Position numbers and translations under genes: made by a program
Origin: Dendrolimus kikuchii
Taxonomy: Eukaryota; Arthropoda; Insecta; Lepidoptera; Lasiocampidae
Assembly (NCBI GenBank): GCA_019925095.2
Contig: CM034392.1
Coordinates: 13,411,887 to 13,475,886, forward strand
Reading direction: 5' to 3'
DNA: 64,000 nt
Shown here: piece by piece, positions 40,846 to 55,800 of the stretch
How positions within the stretch are numbered: position 1 is the stretch's first letter
How the letters are laid out: each line of letters begins with the position of its first letter
The notes under the pieces: generated by a model
Told to the model about the DNA's origin: nothing
Database searches by the model: none
The model's input: only the letters and a program-made list of their open reading frames with translations

Positions 40846-43800
40846 CTGAATTTATTTGTTTTAATGTGTATGTGTTTCATCTTCATGGCTTTCATAAACT
40901 AATTTTAATGACATACATTAGGTGTTGATGTACTATGTCGTTCCTACATTATAAACATACTTTTTTATGGTTGTATAAGTCCGAGTGTGATTGCTTGTCG
41001 TACTTGATGGATGACTATCTAGGATGGAGCACGCTCATCTGAAGATTACCTCTATTTATTCCTGACTCCGAAGTAAAAGTCTTAATTAATATTTTTGATA
41101 GTTTTAGAACTCTTTCGCCATCACTCGCATATTCTTCTAGGTTAAAAAGTGTTTATTGTGTATCCCTGTTATCGAAAACACATACCAAATTTCATGATAA
41201 TCGGTTCGATATGGAGTAGATCACTATACCTCTAAACAAGTTCAGTTTTCGATTTATATCAAAATTTTACTCAACGGACGAAACTCTCCTACACATTTTT
41301 AAAAATAAAGTAATGTTTATACATAGAAATCGATTTGCTTGGACGTAATTTAATAGGTTGGGGAAAAAGTCTTTCCGCATATAGTATGTATGAACTTGTA
41401 ATAAGATCTCTTTGGCTTTACCATTTGTATCTAGCTGGTTTTGGTATCATTAAAGTTTTAATTTTAAAGAAGACAATTCCAAATTCAAATTAGGGAAATG
41501 TGTGATTTTCATTTGTTTTTCTTATTGTTAAAATGAGTGAATCTAATGAAGAAATTCGATACATTTTAAAATTTTACAAGGTTACAAAGGTAAAAATGCA
41601 ACACAAGCCGCGAAAAAAAATGTGATGTTTATGGACCTAATGCAGTATCTGTGAGAGTAGCGAAAATTTGGTTTAAGCGTTTTCAATCCGGAAATTTTGA
41701 TATCAAAGATGCACGTCGCTCTGGTCGCCCTGTTACGGACAAAATTGATGCCATTTTTGAAAAAGTGGAGCAAGATCGGCATATTAATAGTTACGATGTA
41801 GCTGGAGAACTGGGAATTGACCACAAAACGGTTTTGGCGCATTTGAAAAAAGCTGGGTACACAAAAAAGCACGATATTTGGGTGCCTCATGACCTCACTG
41901 AAAGAAACCTAATGAACCGTGTACTCATTTGTGATTCTTTATTACGACGTAATGAAACCGAACTATTTTTGAAGAAGCTGATAACTGGTGATGAAATGTG
42001 GATCACCTACGACAAGAACGTGCGAAAAAGATCGTGGTCAAAGGCCGGTCAGGCTTCACAGACTGTGGCGAAACCTGGGTTAACTCGCAACAAGGTGATG
42101 CTGTGTGTATGGTGGAATTGGAAGGGCATTATTAATTATGAGCTGTTACCGCCAGGCAGGACCATCGATTCTGAACTGTACTGCGAACAACTGATGAGAT
42201 TAAAGCAAAAAGTTGAGAGAAAGCGGCCGGGATTAATCAACAGAAGGGGTGTGGTTTTTCACCATGATAACGCTAGATCTCGCACATCTTTAACCACTCA
42301 GCAAAAATTACGAGTTTGGCTGGGAGGTGTTAACGCATCCGCCGTATAGTCCTGACCTTGCACCTTCAGATTTTCACCTGTTTCGGTCTCTGCAGAATTC
42401 CTTAGGCAGTGTCAGGTTAACATAACGAGAGTACCCAAAACCACTTGTCGCAGTTTTTTGATCAAAAGCCCCAAAATTTTTATAGCCATGGGATCACGTC
42501 CCTAGCTACAAGATGGCAAAAAGTTATCCAACAAAATGGCACCTACATACTTTAATCAAATGTAAATAAACTTTATAAAAAAACCTTTTGAATTTTTATA
42601 TAAAATGCGAAGAAACTTTTTCCCCAACCTAATATATTAAAATACTAGCATGTGCCAGCGAAACTTCATTCGCGCTACCATGACAACGTAGTTGTTAGTG
42701 AACGGAACAACGGCGGCACTAATAAAGACGACTGCAACGACTGCAGCGCTACCTTCTTCGCGATATTCATCTATCTCACGGAAATGACTTCATTGGATAA
42801 AAGTATCCTATTTTTGACCCAGGATATAAGCTAGCTCTTTGTCGAGTTTCATTTAAATCCGTTCAGTAATTTTCACGGGATCCTCTAAGAGATAAAATTT
42901 CTAAAAGTTGCATTTTCGGAATCTGCTGATCTGAAATAGCCTCCGACTTTTTTCTCATTTTTAAATTCATTGTACAAATTCGATCACTACAGATTATAAA
43001 CGTAAGTGTTGAAAGTTTTATAAACAATTAATTTGATCTAACTTACGGGTCTTGGCACGTTATAATTGGGTTCAGGCGGCAGATCCATAACAAGATGATC
43101 ACATAATGCGTCCATGTCTCGCTTCCTGTTAATATTTTGGAGGGAATGCACTCGACAATGCGTACTGTGGCGTATATTATCATTTATATTATATTTACTC
43201 GCACTTTCATCGGGCATGTCGTTCATGTATCGAGCGGAATGAAAAGAGCTAGTTCTTCTCACGTCGAAGTTTTTTGATGGATACCTCGATACAGCTCGCC
43301 TGAAGGATTCAGTTCGTCGTACATTACATTCGCTACCATCGTCGCTTCCATGGTACGTTTCGCAGTTCGTCTCGGGAAATTTTCCTGTGAGTATTCATCT
43401 TTATCTTTACATAGTATAAAACAGTCACATTACGCGCTTGTCTCTCCACTAACACCTAAACTACGCAACGGATTTACGCGGTTATCACCATCAGTTAGGT
43501 GATTATTCATGAAAGGCTTATAATATATACTAGCTTTTGCTTGCCGCTTCAAAAACCTAATTAAGATTTTATGTACGTAATTAAAATAGATCTATCCAAC
43601 AAGGATTATCCGCGGCGTAGTCGCGGGAAAAACGTTAATAAAGTATACAAGTATGTTTGTTTGATTTTCCTTGGGTATGAACTGATTTACATGAAATTTG
43701 GTGATTTAGTACTTCAGAGGCGTCTCCACTCCAGTCGTGATGATAATGTGGAGATGGATGTATGAAATAATAAGGTAAAAATTAATTAGTACAAAGTGGA

Positions 43801-46800
43801 ATTTGAAGTTGCACTCTTAGCTGAAAATGTAAGAGGAATAAAAAGAATAAGGGTGAAAAGTACATCACAAAAAGGGCTTTAAACTGAAAGAGGATATATA
43901 GAAAGTCAAAAATTAATTGTATAAAAGATTTATAGTGTGGAATTATAGAAGTTAAAGACATTGTGCTCACCACCAATAAATAATTGGGAAAATATGAGAG
44001 GAAAGAAACCCTTTTCCCAACTCTATAGATCGGTGAAATATGTTTTTTTTATAGTTCGATATTCTGTTATCTGTTACGTGACAAGTTATAATTTAGATCG
44101 ACTTAATTTATAATATTTTAATCAATTTAACTTATATACGTTTGTTAAAAATATTATAGCGTGTAATAAATATACCATTTCAATGAACATATTTTATATA
44201 TATTAAAAAGGCATTTTATAAGCACTTATATTTGCGGTATTATTTTTCTTTAAAGTAGATTTTTTTATATTTTCAAACCGATTATTTTCGATTTATTTAC
44301 GTATAGTGTCGATGGTTTAACAGTCTATCATTATTACGTCACTCTCAACAATAAAGTACGACAATTATGTCATTGTATCGTGTGTGATACAAATGACATA
44401 ATTGTCGTACTTTTAAAACCCACAGGCTTTACTGTCAAGAAATATTTAACTTGATAAACGTGCAAACGTTAAAAGTAAAATAAACGTTTGGAAACCGTTA
44501 ATTTTGTCAAATTTAAATAGCTTTTCATACTTATATGTCGTATAATCTGACCATAACGACGGCCTCTGTGGTTGAGTGGGCTAAGCCTTTGTCGGCGTAC
44601 CTCACTGCAACGCAGAGGTTCCGGGTTCGATTCCTGGTATAGTAAATTTCGGAAACATATTTTCTCCGTTATTTACTATGGTCTGGGTGTCTGGGATCGG
44701 CCCCAGAGTAGTCCGTTGTATGTTACCCATAACACAAGCGTTTTATCTGTAGTCAAGGTCGGTTAATCACAAACAAAGACAATTTATCCACATCATTTTA
44801 ATTTTAACGTTGATCCGAGTCTAACATCTACTAATAGATAACTAAATACGCATGTAACAATACCACGTTTCACGTGAGCAGTGATTTTTAAAGTTTACCA
44901 ATGATGTCTAGCGGAATTTGAAGCAAGTCTTTTCGTTATAATTCGACAAATGGTTAATTTAGCTTCTGTTGAGTAAATATTTTTTTTGTTAATTATCACA
45001 AGGAGTTGAAGCTCTTGCTTACAAAATTATATTCATTATTATTAAAGTAGACATAGGCTATGTTAACAAAATGCGTGCGTCGTAACTAAAGCAATTTGAT
45101 ACTTGCACGATGTTTGATGTCGTACTAAAAACTCTAGTAAGTATCGAAATTACTTTTGACCTAATGTTGGAGTTGCTAGAGGTTAGACTTTGCGAAAGTG
45201 GCGCCCCTATTATTTTCTACTTCATTTTGCCACCTTGTAAATGTTGGATAGATAGATAACACTATTATACACCACAGAAAACTTGCGAACTAGTATTATT
45301 CTAATTGTGTACAAAGGGCTGTCTTATCGCTAAAAAGCGATCTCTTCCAGACAACCCGTGAAAAGAATATTGCTGATTAGAAGTGGCAATGGTGGTAGAC
45401 ATAATTATTATACGATTACTTACATTTTAATAATAAATATATAACTATACTATATATACAAATATACACATAAGTTATATACAAGTATGGGGATAAAATT
45501 AAACTTTTTTTTATTTTTTATTGCAGGAGTTCAGCAGACAGGCAGACGACCCACTTGACGGAAAGCGGTTACCATCGCCTATGGACATTTGCAACACCAA
45601 TGGCGCTATAAAGACGCTGCTGCTCTCTTAAGGGAGACTGGAACCTGGTCACTAATGCCGGAACACAACTCAAGGTTGTTATGGCGACATACTTTAGACG
45701 AGGGGTGGTAGCCATCCAGTCGGGTAAATGCCCTACCACCTGACAAAACAACTATTTAACCATAATAAATATATAACTATATACAATATAATATCCACTA
45801 ATTATATAAAATTACATATCGTTATATTGCAGATAGTATTTCCTGACCATGTTCTTAAATATTATTAGAGATTTTGCTTGTCTGAAAGCAACAGGCAATG
45901 TATTCCAATGTTACCTTCGGTGTTGTATGCGCATAGCGGTGGATGGGAGTGCGCTCGCGGCAGATCCAGCCTCGACCCGCGCTCGTGCGCGCACAGCACC
46001 AGCCCGCACGCGACCAGCGCGAGTAACAACACGCCGCCGCACAGCCCCAGCGACAGTATTGTTATATTTGCCACTACGGTACCTTTCAATCACATTATCA
46101 AAAACAGATTACTGGACTTAAATTTAAATATATTATGCGTGATAGATTAAGATGGTATCACACAGTTGGAGCAAATTTAATTAATTCAGTCGAAAACAGC
46201 AGTACTGAAAGGATACGATAGTTTTTCTGACCTAATGTGTATATTGTTATGCCCCTGCTGACCTGCGAGTGTTTTAGTGACTGTAGTCAAATGAGTCTTT
46301 TAATAGCGTTATAAAATAACGCCCTTAATGATTAGCCACAATAGTGTTTAAACGTGAGTTAACTGTCAATGTTTAATGTAAATAACAATGTCGCATTAAA
46401 TGGTTGCCTACATCTGCGTGATAGTCGCTAACCATCATATCAGATGTAGCAGGGACATTATAATTATACGGGCTATCAGAGAAGAAAAACATCGTGATGA
46501 AACTTGCACATCGAAATAACCGGTATCTAATCTCCGTTCCGAAAAACTGAGAGGTTCTAATCCAGCAGTGGGACATTTATGAGCTGCTATTGTTATTATT
46601 TGATGGTACTACTATGAATTGATACGAATTAATAAGAATGTTAAAAGCCTCAAGTCTGCTGTTACAATTGAGTCGAATGCTATTTTATGTTTCATAGCAA
46701 AACAATGGATGCCATTTTTTTGTGAGACTAATCTTTTAATACAATCAGTTGAATTTTTGATATTTTATTTAACTTAAATTAAATTTCTTGGCATTCATTG

Positions 46801-49800
46801 TTTTTCTTTTAGTCTTTATATGAATTAGTAATTTTGTCAGTTCTTACAGGTTCTAAAAAACCACAAGACTGGCAAAATCAATGATCGACCATTTAAATAG
46901 CCGACTTGGGGCCCAGGTGTTCACCTTCTGTATTGTCTTTTACTTCGTCATACTTAATTTCAACGGGCTGGCTCTCTCCTTTATCATTGAATGCTTTAAT
47001 GACGAATTTGTATTTTTTGTGCTTGGGTTCCTGGATTTTGAATTGCGGTTCAATACTTTCTATAGATATAAATTGTTCCTTTGAATCCAGTGAAGTAACT
47101 GAGAATTTAAATGTCTGAAATAAAATATGATAGATAAGTTATTATTTTACAAGCTATTTTACTTGACAGTAAGTCAATTGGGTATTTGATAGTCAAATCA
47201 ACTGAGTTTTTATTATTATTGCACAAAACATCACAGCCTCCTTGATCTTGTATGAGAACACTGGCTTCTGATGTGACAATTATAACGAGTACAATAGCTT
47301 ATAAATTATTGTTTAAACTATACCTAATTCAAATTCAAGTTTTTATTTAAAATAAGTTCGCAGCGTGTTATTTTGCTGTCGAGGAGAAGAAGCGACAAGA
47401 AATTCCCCAGCAACACGTCTAGAAAAAGATTGATTTTCTTTAAATTTATTATTCAATATACATCTCAAGATCTTTTTTTTTTAAGTATTGAAATTATTTC
47501 TAGAATAAAATGTTGAACATAAGATGATAACAAGATATTTTAACGTCTGCTCTTTTATATGAATACTATTTTATAATTTATTGTAACATACCCAACTGAG
47601 ACACTTGTTTATTAACTTAAGATGAAATGGTGACTGGAGGCGGTTCATTACTGCTGTTTTTCTTGTCGATAAGTCTTTTCAAACGATTATAATAATCACA
47701 AAATAAAAAGCCTGTTTTGACACTTAAGAATCTATCATCCGGTATATATAAATGACCAAATTATACCACACGAAAATACAGCCAAATATTTGGGTATGAC
47801 ATTAGACACTAAGCTTCGCTGGAAAGCCCATGTCAAAAAGAAACGTCAAGAGCTAGATTTACGCTACAAAAAAAATGTACTGGCTTCTCGGCAAATATTC
47901 TGCTCTGTCAGTACCTAATAAGATAGTTCTGTATAAACAGATTCTAATGCCAGTATGGACCTATGGTATACAATTATGGGGCTGCACCAAGCCAACCAAT
48001 TTAAACGTCATATAAAGATTCCAAAATAAAGTACTCAAGGACATGGTCAATGCCCCTTGGTACATAAGATCAGACTATCTCCATCGAGACCTAAAAGTGG
48101 ACCTCGTCATTGGCGTAATAAAAAAAATACGCTGAAGCCCACCAGCAACGGCTTCATCACCATGTGAATGTCGAGGCCATCCAGCTCCTTGATAATACAG
48201 ATTTATTAAGAAGACTCAAAAGGACAAAACCATTTGAGTTAGTGCTATAATACTCTCATAATAATAAAGTGTAGTACTATGTGCGAACCATTAACAAAGA
48301 ACACATGAACAAAGTGTCTTCTCCTTAATAAAGACAATAGGAAACGTGTTATTGGACACATTCTTAGTTTAAGTTATATCTAGTTATTTTAGGTCAGATT
48401 TAAATTACTCATTAGTCTTATTTCCTAGATTAGATTGTAATTTTAATGTTGTATCAACAAGATGCAACATTTATGAAAAAAAAATATGTATTTTCGTCCA
48501 AATAACGAAATAACATGAATTTGTTATTAATTCTGTTATGTCGAAGTTTCAAAAACAATTCTACTCTATGGCGACTAATTATATATATGTAATTTTTTCT
48601 CTAAATAAATAAATAAGTTAAATTTCAAGCCAAACACTAAAATGTACCTAATAATGACGACGGTCTAGTTGTTATGGTACTTTTGGGATAATAAATTCAT
48701 CAAATTAGAGAAATATCCAAAACTCAATATAGAGACTCTACCGTTGCGGTAGCTGCACCCCTGATTAGATGGAGCTATTAAAGAGGTGCCTTTAAAATAC
48801 CCCATATAATTAAACGTTTAGATAGATACGATAAGAGATAGTTAGAACCCTTTATTGTAAATCAATACAAAAATAAACTTATAGACCAAAACGATATCTA
48901 ATTATGCACAAAGGCCGGTCTTCTCGCTAAACAGCTAAAAAGGGTTTAGATATAATTTGAACCCACCTGAGGTAACCCGCCGTTGTGTCCCACTTGGCAA
49001 GAGATGAAAATGTCACCGGTATACCTGAGCGCGGTGCACTCGGTCGGCGGGTGCGGAACAGTCTCGTCGGTCACCAAGAACGTGCAAGGAGTCTGAAGTG
49101 CAGCCTGTGAGGCCACTCCATTAATGCCCCAGCAGAATATTGTAGCTGAAGTGGAAAAAATGTTATTAATATTTTTATCCGCGGAATTATTATAACAGCT
49201 CCTATTGAACTGTCTTTTTTACACTTTGCAACTATGGAGCCTCCGTCAAATATCCTTCTTCTATTATATTATATTCTATTCTATTCTTTTTATCTGTGCA
49301 GGAACGGAGAAAGAATACAATTTTCCTGCGGCCGGGCGGCCTGTCGTAAGAGGCGACAAAATAACCCACAGCCAGGTGGTAGGGCATTTGCCCGACTGGA
49401 TGGCTATCACCCCTGGTCTAAAGTATGTCGCCATAACAACCTTGAGTTGTGTTCCGGCATTAATTACCAGGTTCCAGTCTCCCTTAAGAGAGCAGCAGCG
49501 CATTTGTAGCACCTTTGGTGTTGCAAATGTCTATAGGCGATGGTAACCGCTTTCCATCAAGTGGGCCGTCTGTCTGTCTGCTGAGCTCCTGCAATAAAAA
49601 AAAAATTCTAGATCGGCGTCTATTTGGAAGAAACATATCCAAGCGAAGAGTTGGAAATGACGATCGCCCAGTAAATTACGTAACTCTTAATACGCGAGTG
49701 AAAGACTTCTAGGTTTGAATATTCATTTATTTATATATAGGTACTAGAATTCCTACCACTACTAACCTTTAATGCGTACCTTTTGTTTAAAGGTGGTACA

Positions 49801-52800
49801 GGTTAAATTCTATTAAATTTTTATGTCTTAATTCCCAGATTTACTTCGTTTTATATCGCAAACTATCCCATCCCCGGCTATCTGTAACGACGAAGTGGAT
49901 GAAATGGACCAAGTGGACGAAATGGACAAAATAGACAAAAATCACAAAACATATCCCATTATCCGGGATAATAAGTATCCCATGGCCACCTTCGGTATTA
50001 AAATTACATATGTATAGAATTTCAGCCAAATCGGTCCAGTAGTTTTTCCGTAAAAGCATAACAAACAGAGAGACAAATATATTTTTATCCCGGAGACTAT
50101 CCCATTTTTCGGCATAAAAAGTTTTCTATGTCCATCCTCGGCATCGAAAATAGATATATATTTTCTGAGTTTCAGCCAAATCGGTCCAGTAATTTTTCCG
50201 TGAAAACGGAACAGATAGATAGAGTTACTTGCGCATTTATAATAATGTTACAACTCAGGCCCCGATAAAAACAAAATCCACCTGTATATCTGAAACAAAA
50301 CACATTTTATTACCTGTCGGCATTTAAACTAATTGTAATTCTTTTATGATCGTCTTCTTTTGTTTACTTGTTGATTGGCATACGGCCCATTGTTTAATTG
50401 TACTCTTTTGTGGCCGTTTACGGCCGAGTCATTAGCCAGATGTGGCGGATTAAGTCGACTACGATACGGGTACATTGCATTTGTGCAGTATAAAACGATG
50501 GCCTGATGGAGGGAGAGACAGTCGAGCGAGAACCACGATCAAGGTGAGACGTGTGTTTTACGTTTGGATTTGTTGAGTTCGGTTATATTTGTACCTGTGT
50601 TATACGTGTTTGTATAGTTCTAATAAACTCTATAGTAATTCCAACGGCATTTTAATTCGAGTCCCGCAACTCGTAACAATATTATAATAAGGATATCGTT
50701 ACACTAGGTTATATAAATGTACAGAGCCATGTTCGTAGCTTGATCATCTAAGAGAGAATGTCATCGGTACGGCGGCTGATGCTATACGTATCAGTGGCGC
50801 CCGCGCGTGATGGAAATTCGGGTACGGCAAGCCGGTTGAAAAAACATACAGTGTAACGCAAGTGCCGACTACACCGCGTATTTTGAAACATAAGCTGGGC
50901 CGGATCGGGTTATAAGTTGCTATTTCATCCAATATGTGTAGAAAGCCGCTGAGCGTAAGAAATAGTAAATAATATATGCACGAATAAAAAACATAAGCGC
51001 CAATAAACTCATTGCGCGTTCGAACTTTTGGTCATTAGTTAATTTATAGAGACACTAATAATGATATTTTGAACAGAAAGCGTAAACGTCGATGAATGCA
51101 CGGCCTTTTCGATCTTTTGGTAGATATTTTCATAAAGGTAGGCTATGGAGCATCGAGTTATATGACGTCCACGCCACTGATACATATTATTACATATCAT
51201 AGATAGGGCGAGTTCATAATACTCGCTTCCCTAATGACGCAAGCGAGCGCCAACAATCCGTCCTTATTATTTAAAACTTATTTTCTAAACTTAAATGAGT
51301 CAGTCAAGTTGATAATAAAGAACATTGATATTTTTATTTCATTTCATTTAACCACATATAATGCATGATTAAAGCTATCACAATATTTTTTTAATGCATC
51401 GGTCAAATATACTCTGGAATTATTAATTTAGTTCCGAAGTTATTAAATATATAGAAATTATGCGTCACTAATCACTAACGCCATGTAGTTGAGTGACGTG
51501 TGGTAACAATAAGTAATTACGTACTATATGCCGTGTCATTGGGCCGTTGATAGGTCAGTGTGGCCTCAGTATTTTCTATGGTAGTGAGAGAATGATTGGC
51601 CAGCACGCCAAAATTCACTGCCTCGTTCACTTTGGCCCAACGGAAAGATGTGGCCTCTGGAGTCGCTTTCACTTTGCAAGTGATGTTTATGGATTCATTT
51701 TCCCTGATACCATATTCGATGATATTTTCGTCTTCGCAGTATGCGGGATCTAGAAAAAATAATACAACATGTTTTGCTATCCAAACTAGAAACATAGACA
51801 GAGTCGTACAATTTGGTATACGCTACAATTTACAATAATTTCTAAAATAATTTAGGTACATATGAAAGAGCTGGCGATTAAATAACTATTGATTATCCTA
51901 ATTTAATATATAACATATAAAACTTATTCTTGTTCCAAGAAGATCCGAATCCGAAAAACAATAATAGATTTGGAAATATCTATGATGGACAGAATTCTAT
52001 ATTTTACATAAAAGGTTCAGGTTTGTATACACTATTTGCTAGTCGCAGAGATTTGCAGGCAACAAATTTTTAAAGAAGAATAAGAACAGGCATATTCACA
52101 TCAAAGAAATATTTCAAGATAACAAACAATGTACCTACGCCATGCAATAAAAACATTCATCGACAAGATCAAAATAAACAGATCACAGTTTAAATATCTT
52201 ATTACACTTATAGAATACCCTCGTATCAAACTTTTCACTGCATTCAGTATTTAAATTGTCTGAACCGGACTGCAGTTTTGAAATATTTATGTCAATACTA
52301 TATTATAAAATGTTAATTACAACCATGTTTTAACGGTTTTAAGCGCGGCCTTTATTTGATTCTTATTTCAACGTTGGGCCACTTTTCAGTAGCTGTGATC
52401 ATGACTGTAAGTTAGATTAGGCTCCCATAGAATAAATAATAACCCTAAACAACAATTAAAATTAAATGACTAAAATGAGCAAGTCTAGAGTAGACTAAAC
52501 AATAACTTTACTCATGAACACTACACTGAAAATGAATGAAACGTCAAAATAAAAATTATACAAATGCCGCGCTTAAAACGTAATTTTAATTATATATACT
52601 AGTCGCGAAAGATGAGAAAGTATTATAACATTTTTATTAGATTATATTTTTAGTGATATTTGCGTGTGTAAATAATTTCTCAAAGGTTATAAAAATAATA
52701 CATGCTTAATGCCATCGCCCAACTGTATGAAAGTTACACTGTGTCTATACGCACAGATGACATCAATGTTTAGCGGATCGCTGTATGTGGACCCTTCTAG

Positions 52801-55800
52801 GTTGGTGCCGGCGCAGACATATTCCCCCGCGTCATCCTCTTTTATGTCTGTTAGCTCCAAAATTGTATTGTTGCGTTTACTTTCCGATACGATGTCATCC
52901 TAAAAACATTTATTTACAATTCTTCAGTACACATTCCTTTCACATTGGGAGACTATTCAAATATATAAAATCAGATTTATGTATTATTACAAAATATGTA
53001 AACAAAATATTAGAAATGACAATCAAACAGTAAAAAAGGAAACTAATAAAGACCTAAAACATATAGACGATTAGACTTAGCGGGCATTTTTCTGTTGTAT
53101 TTTGGTATACAAAAATATCATCAATCATTTTATTATCTCATATTTTTAGATCAAATACATGAATAATAAAGTCTTTATAACTTTTTGTACAATTTCATAT
53201 TTAAACAGAGTACCTATTATCAAAAGTAAATAAAAGAGTTACACAGATGTTACGCAAGTAAAATTATGATGAAGGGATATTTCTGACATTAAGCAACATA
53301 CTTATCTAACCATCAAGACAACACTTTAAAGTACAAGAATTGTTATTCCCAATATTCTTTCATGGTCTAGACAAAAACAATCTATTTCTTAAATATGAGA
53401 TTCACGTATCAGAGGGTCTAAACCTATTATTATATTAATATACTCTGTGGTCTAAACTTACCTCGTGAAACCAAACTAATTGGTCTAATTTTGGATTAGC
53501 TGTATAACTGCATCCCAAAGATAGACTTGATCCCTTCATTACTACTATCGTACCGTTATCAGGGTCCTGGTCTACAAATATCTTCAATACGGGCGCGTCT
53601 GGAAAAATTGTAATTTGACAACTGTAAAAAATTATTCCTTAAAGTATGGCATGAGGGATTGTAATATAAGCTAATGAAGATGCTAACCAAACAATAATTA
53701 AGATATCTTAGAATATTAAACAAACTTGAAATTGATTTAGTTTGGATACTCTGTTTAAATACGATGATTTGGTGTAATAGTAGATTGTTTGTTACACGAG
53801 AGGTGAAAGTGCCCTATTTAGGCATGAGATGGTTCGAATGCCTAAATAGGCGTTTCATCGGAGGTCAACATTCTGCTTTTCATTTCTAATATGAGGAAAG
53901 TAAATAAAAACTGATTAATTAAACAAACAACTACTAAATCTGACGAGCTTATTTATTACGTCACATATGAAATATGAAGTTTTCTATTTCTGTGGAATTC
54001 TACCAATCAGTATTTTTTTATCATTGATGATAGTAAATATTTAGCTCTTATGTAAATTAAATAATAATTTGGTGAAAAGTAATTTATAAGTATGAAATGA
54101 TGGTTCATAATTGTTAATATTTTTTTATTACGTGATTTATGTTGTGATTTAACAGTAGATGTAAAAAAAGTTAGGATATGAATCGCATGATATTTTATCT
54201 ACGGTTCGCAGTTTTCAAATTTTTCGACAACAGGGAAAATCGTTTCCCGTTGAGGAAAAGTATTGTTTTCATCCCTGTGATCAGGCAACTCTAACCGTAC
54301 TTTTAGAATATGAGAAATGAAAAAATATAAAAATCTTAGTTGAAAGTTTTATTATTATTTTTTATATCAAAACACGATATAGGAGTGAATTATGGCGTCT
54401 TCCAGTGGATAATAATAATAATGACGATATAGGGTGTCAGAGCTATATTTGTATATTGCTATGCTAAGTATAAGCTATGTTTGTATATGTATTGTAGATG
54501 ATTGTCATTCCCAGTAATCTTTATTCATAATAATAATATTAAAATCTTACATAAAACAGTGAGGTATATAGGCTCCGCGCAAACAGTTGTATTATCATCC
54601 CGCGTATTGCCTGGCACGCAGCAAGTCACCTGGGTTTCATCGTATTGCGGGGTCATCTTCAAGTTCACCTCGCGCACCAGGATTCTCTGGGATTGGTCCT
54701 CCTCCTTCTATAATAAAAAAAAGTTAAAACATTGACATAATAAAACAAATAAATACAATATCAGTTAAGGATATAAGCGACTATACTCCTGTGTGGAACT
54801 TGTCGCAGAATCCAAGCTAGAGAAAGTGTCTTTGAAACTGGTGCCTAACCGCATACATCAAAATTGTCTACTCGCGGTTAATTAATTATATCTGCGTAAA
54901 TGTACATACGCGTGTTTGTTTTTTTTCATGTAAGTATTTATAAAAGTATGTAGGTTTTATAATAAATACGAAAATGTTGTAAAAATTGCTATTTATGTTT
55001 TGCCTAATCCCAAATGACCGTTTTTAGAGTATTTATTTATCTGTCCGACAATTTGTCTCAAATAGGCTTCGAAATGGTTCAACGGACCTCAATAACAATA
55101 ACAATGTTAGCAATAAGTCAGGAAATTATCTTTATATTTCGAATATGTTCCATTTCGGTGTCTGGTAAAGTTCAGAGGTTTGAGGGAATGAGAATGAGAG
55201 GAACGCTATTTAAAAAAAATCTTTATAATCCACCGCGAACAAAACCACGGGCACGGTTACTACACTAGTGCTACATACATAATGTTTCGATAAATTAGTT
55301 AAATATTTTTAGTGGGACTAAGTTCTGCTGTGTAGTTAGTCTTTAAGAAAAAATATAAATCTTGTTAAAAAATAACAATAGTACAGTATTGATTTTAGTT
55401 TCGTGAAAAGTGACTTTCCAACTGTCAAAAAACACCGCTGTTTGGCGTCAATCAAGGATTTACAATTCTAGTTATTATAACTTTATGAATACTTGACATT
55501 GGCTAAATACACAAACTGCACAAATCCATATTAAAAAAGAAGAAGAATTACAAAACAAATTCAATTGAATTTAAATAGGTGAGAATTGTTACCTATTTAA
55601 ATGCAAGAAAAATGGATCAGGATTTAAGTAAGTCTAGCAGGTTCTGGTATTAAATAAATTAATATAGTAATTTTTTAAACCTTTTCTCCTATTATATAAA
55701 TGTACTCTGTGATCTCTATTCACATGAGGTTTACGTCATATGTGATAATATCATCCCCTCCTATTTAGCAAAAAGAAATCTACTCATTTAAGTAAGTACC

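Noticed and set aside
44562..44640. A possible tRNA gene (box A and box B present)
   Set aside because: It is the head of a repeated SINE; the body recurs with it at 58060, and no complete cloverleaf with acceptor stem is seen.
46881..47118. Plus-strand open frames over 46881-47118
   Set aside because: Antisense of the FN3-like exon of the receptor gene.
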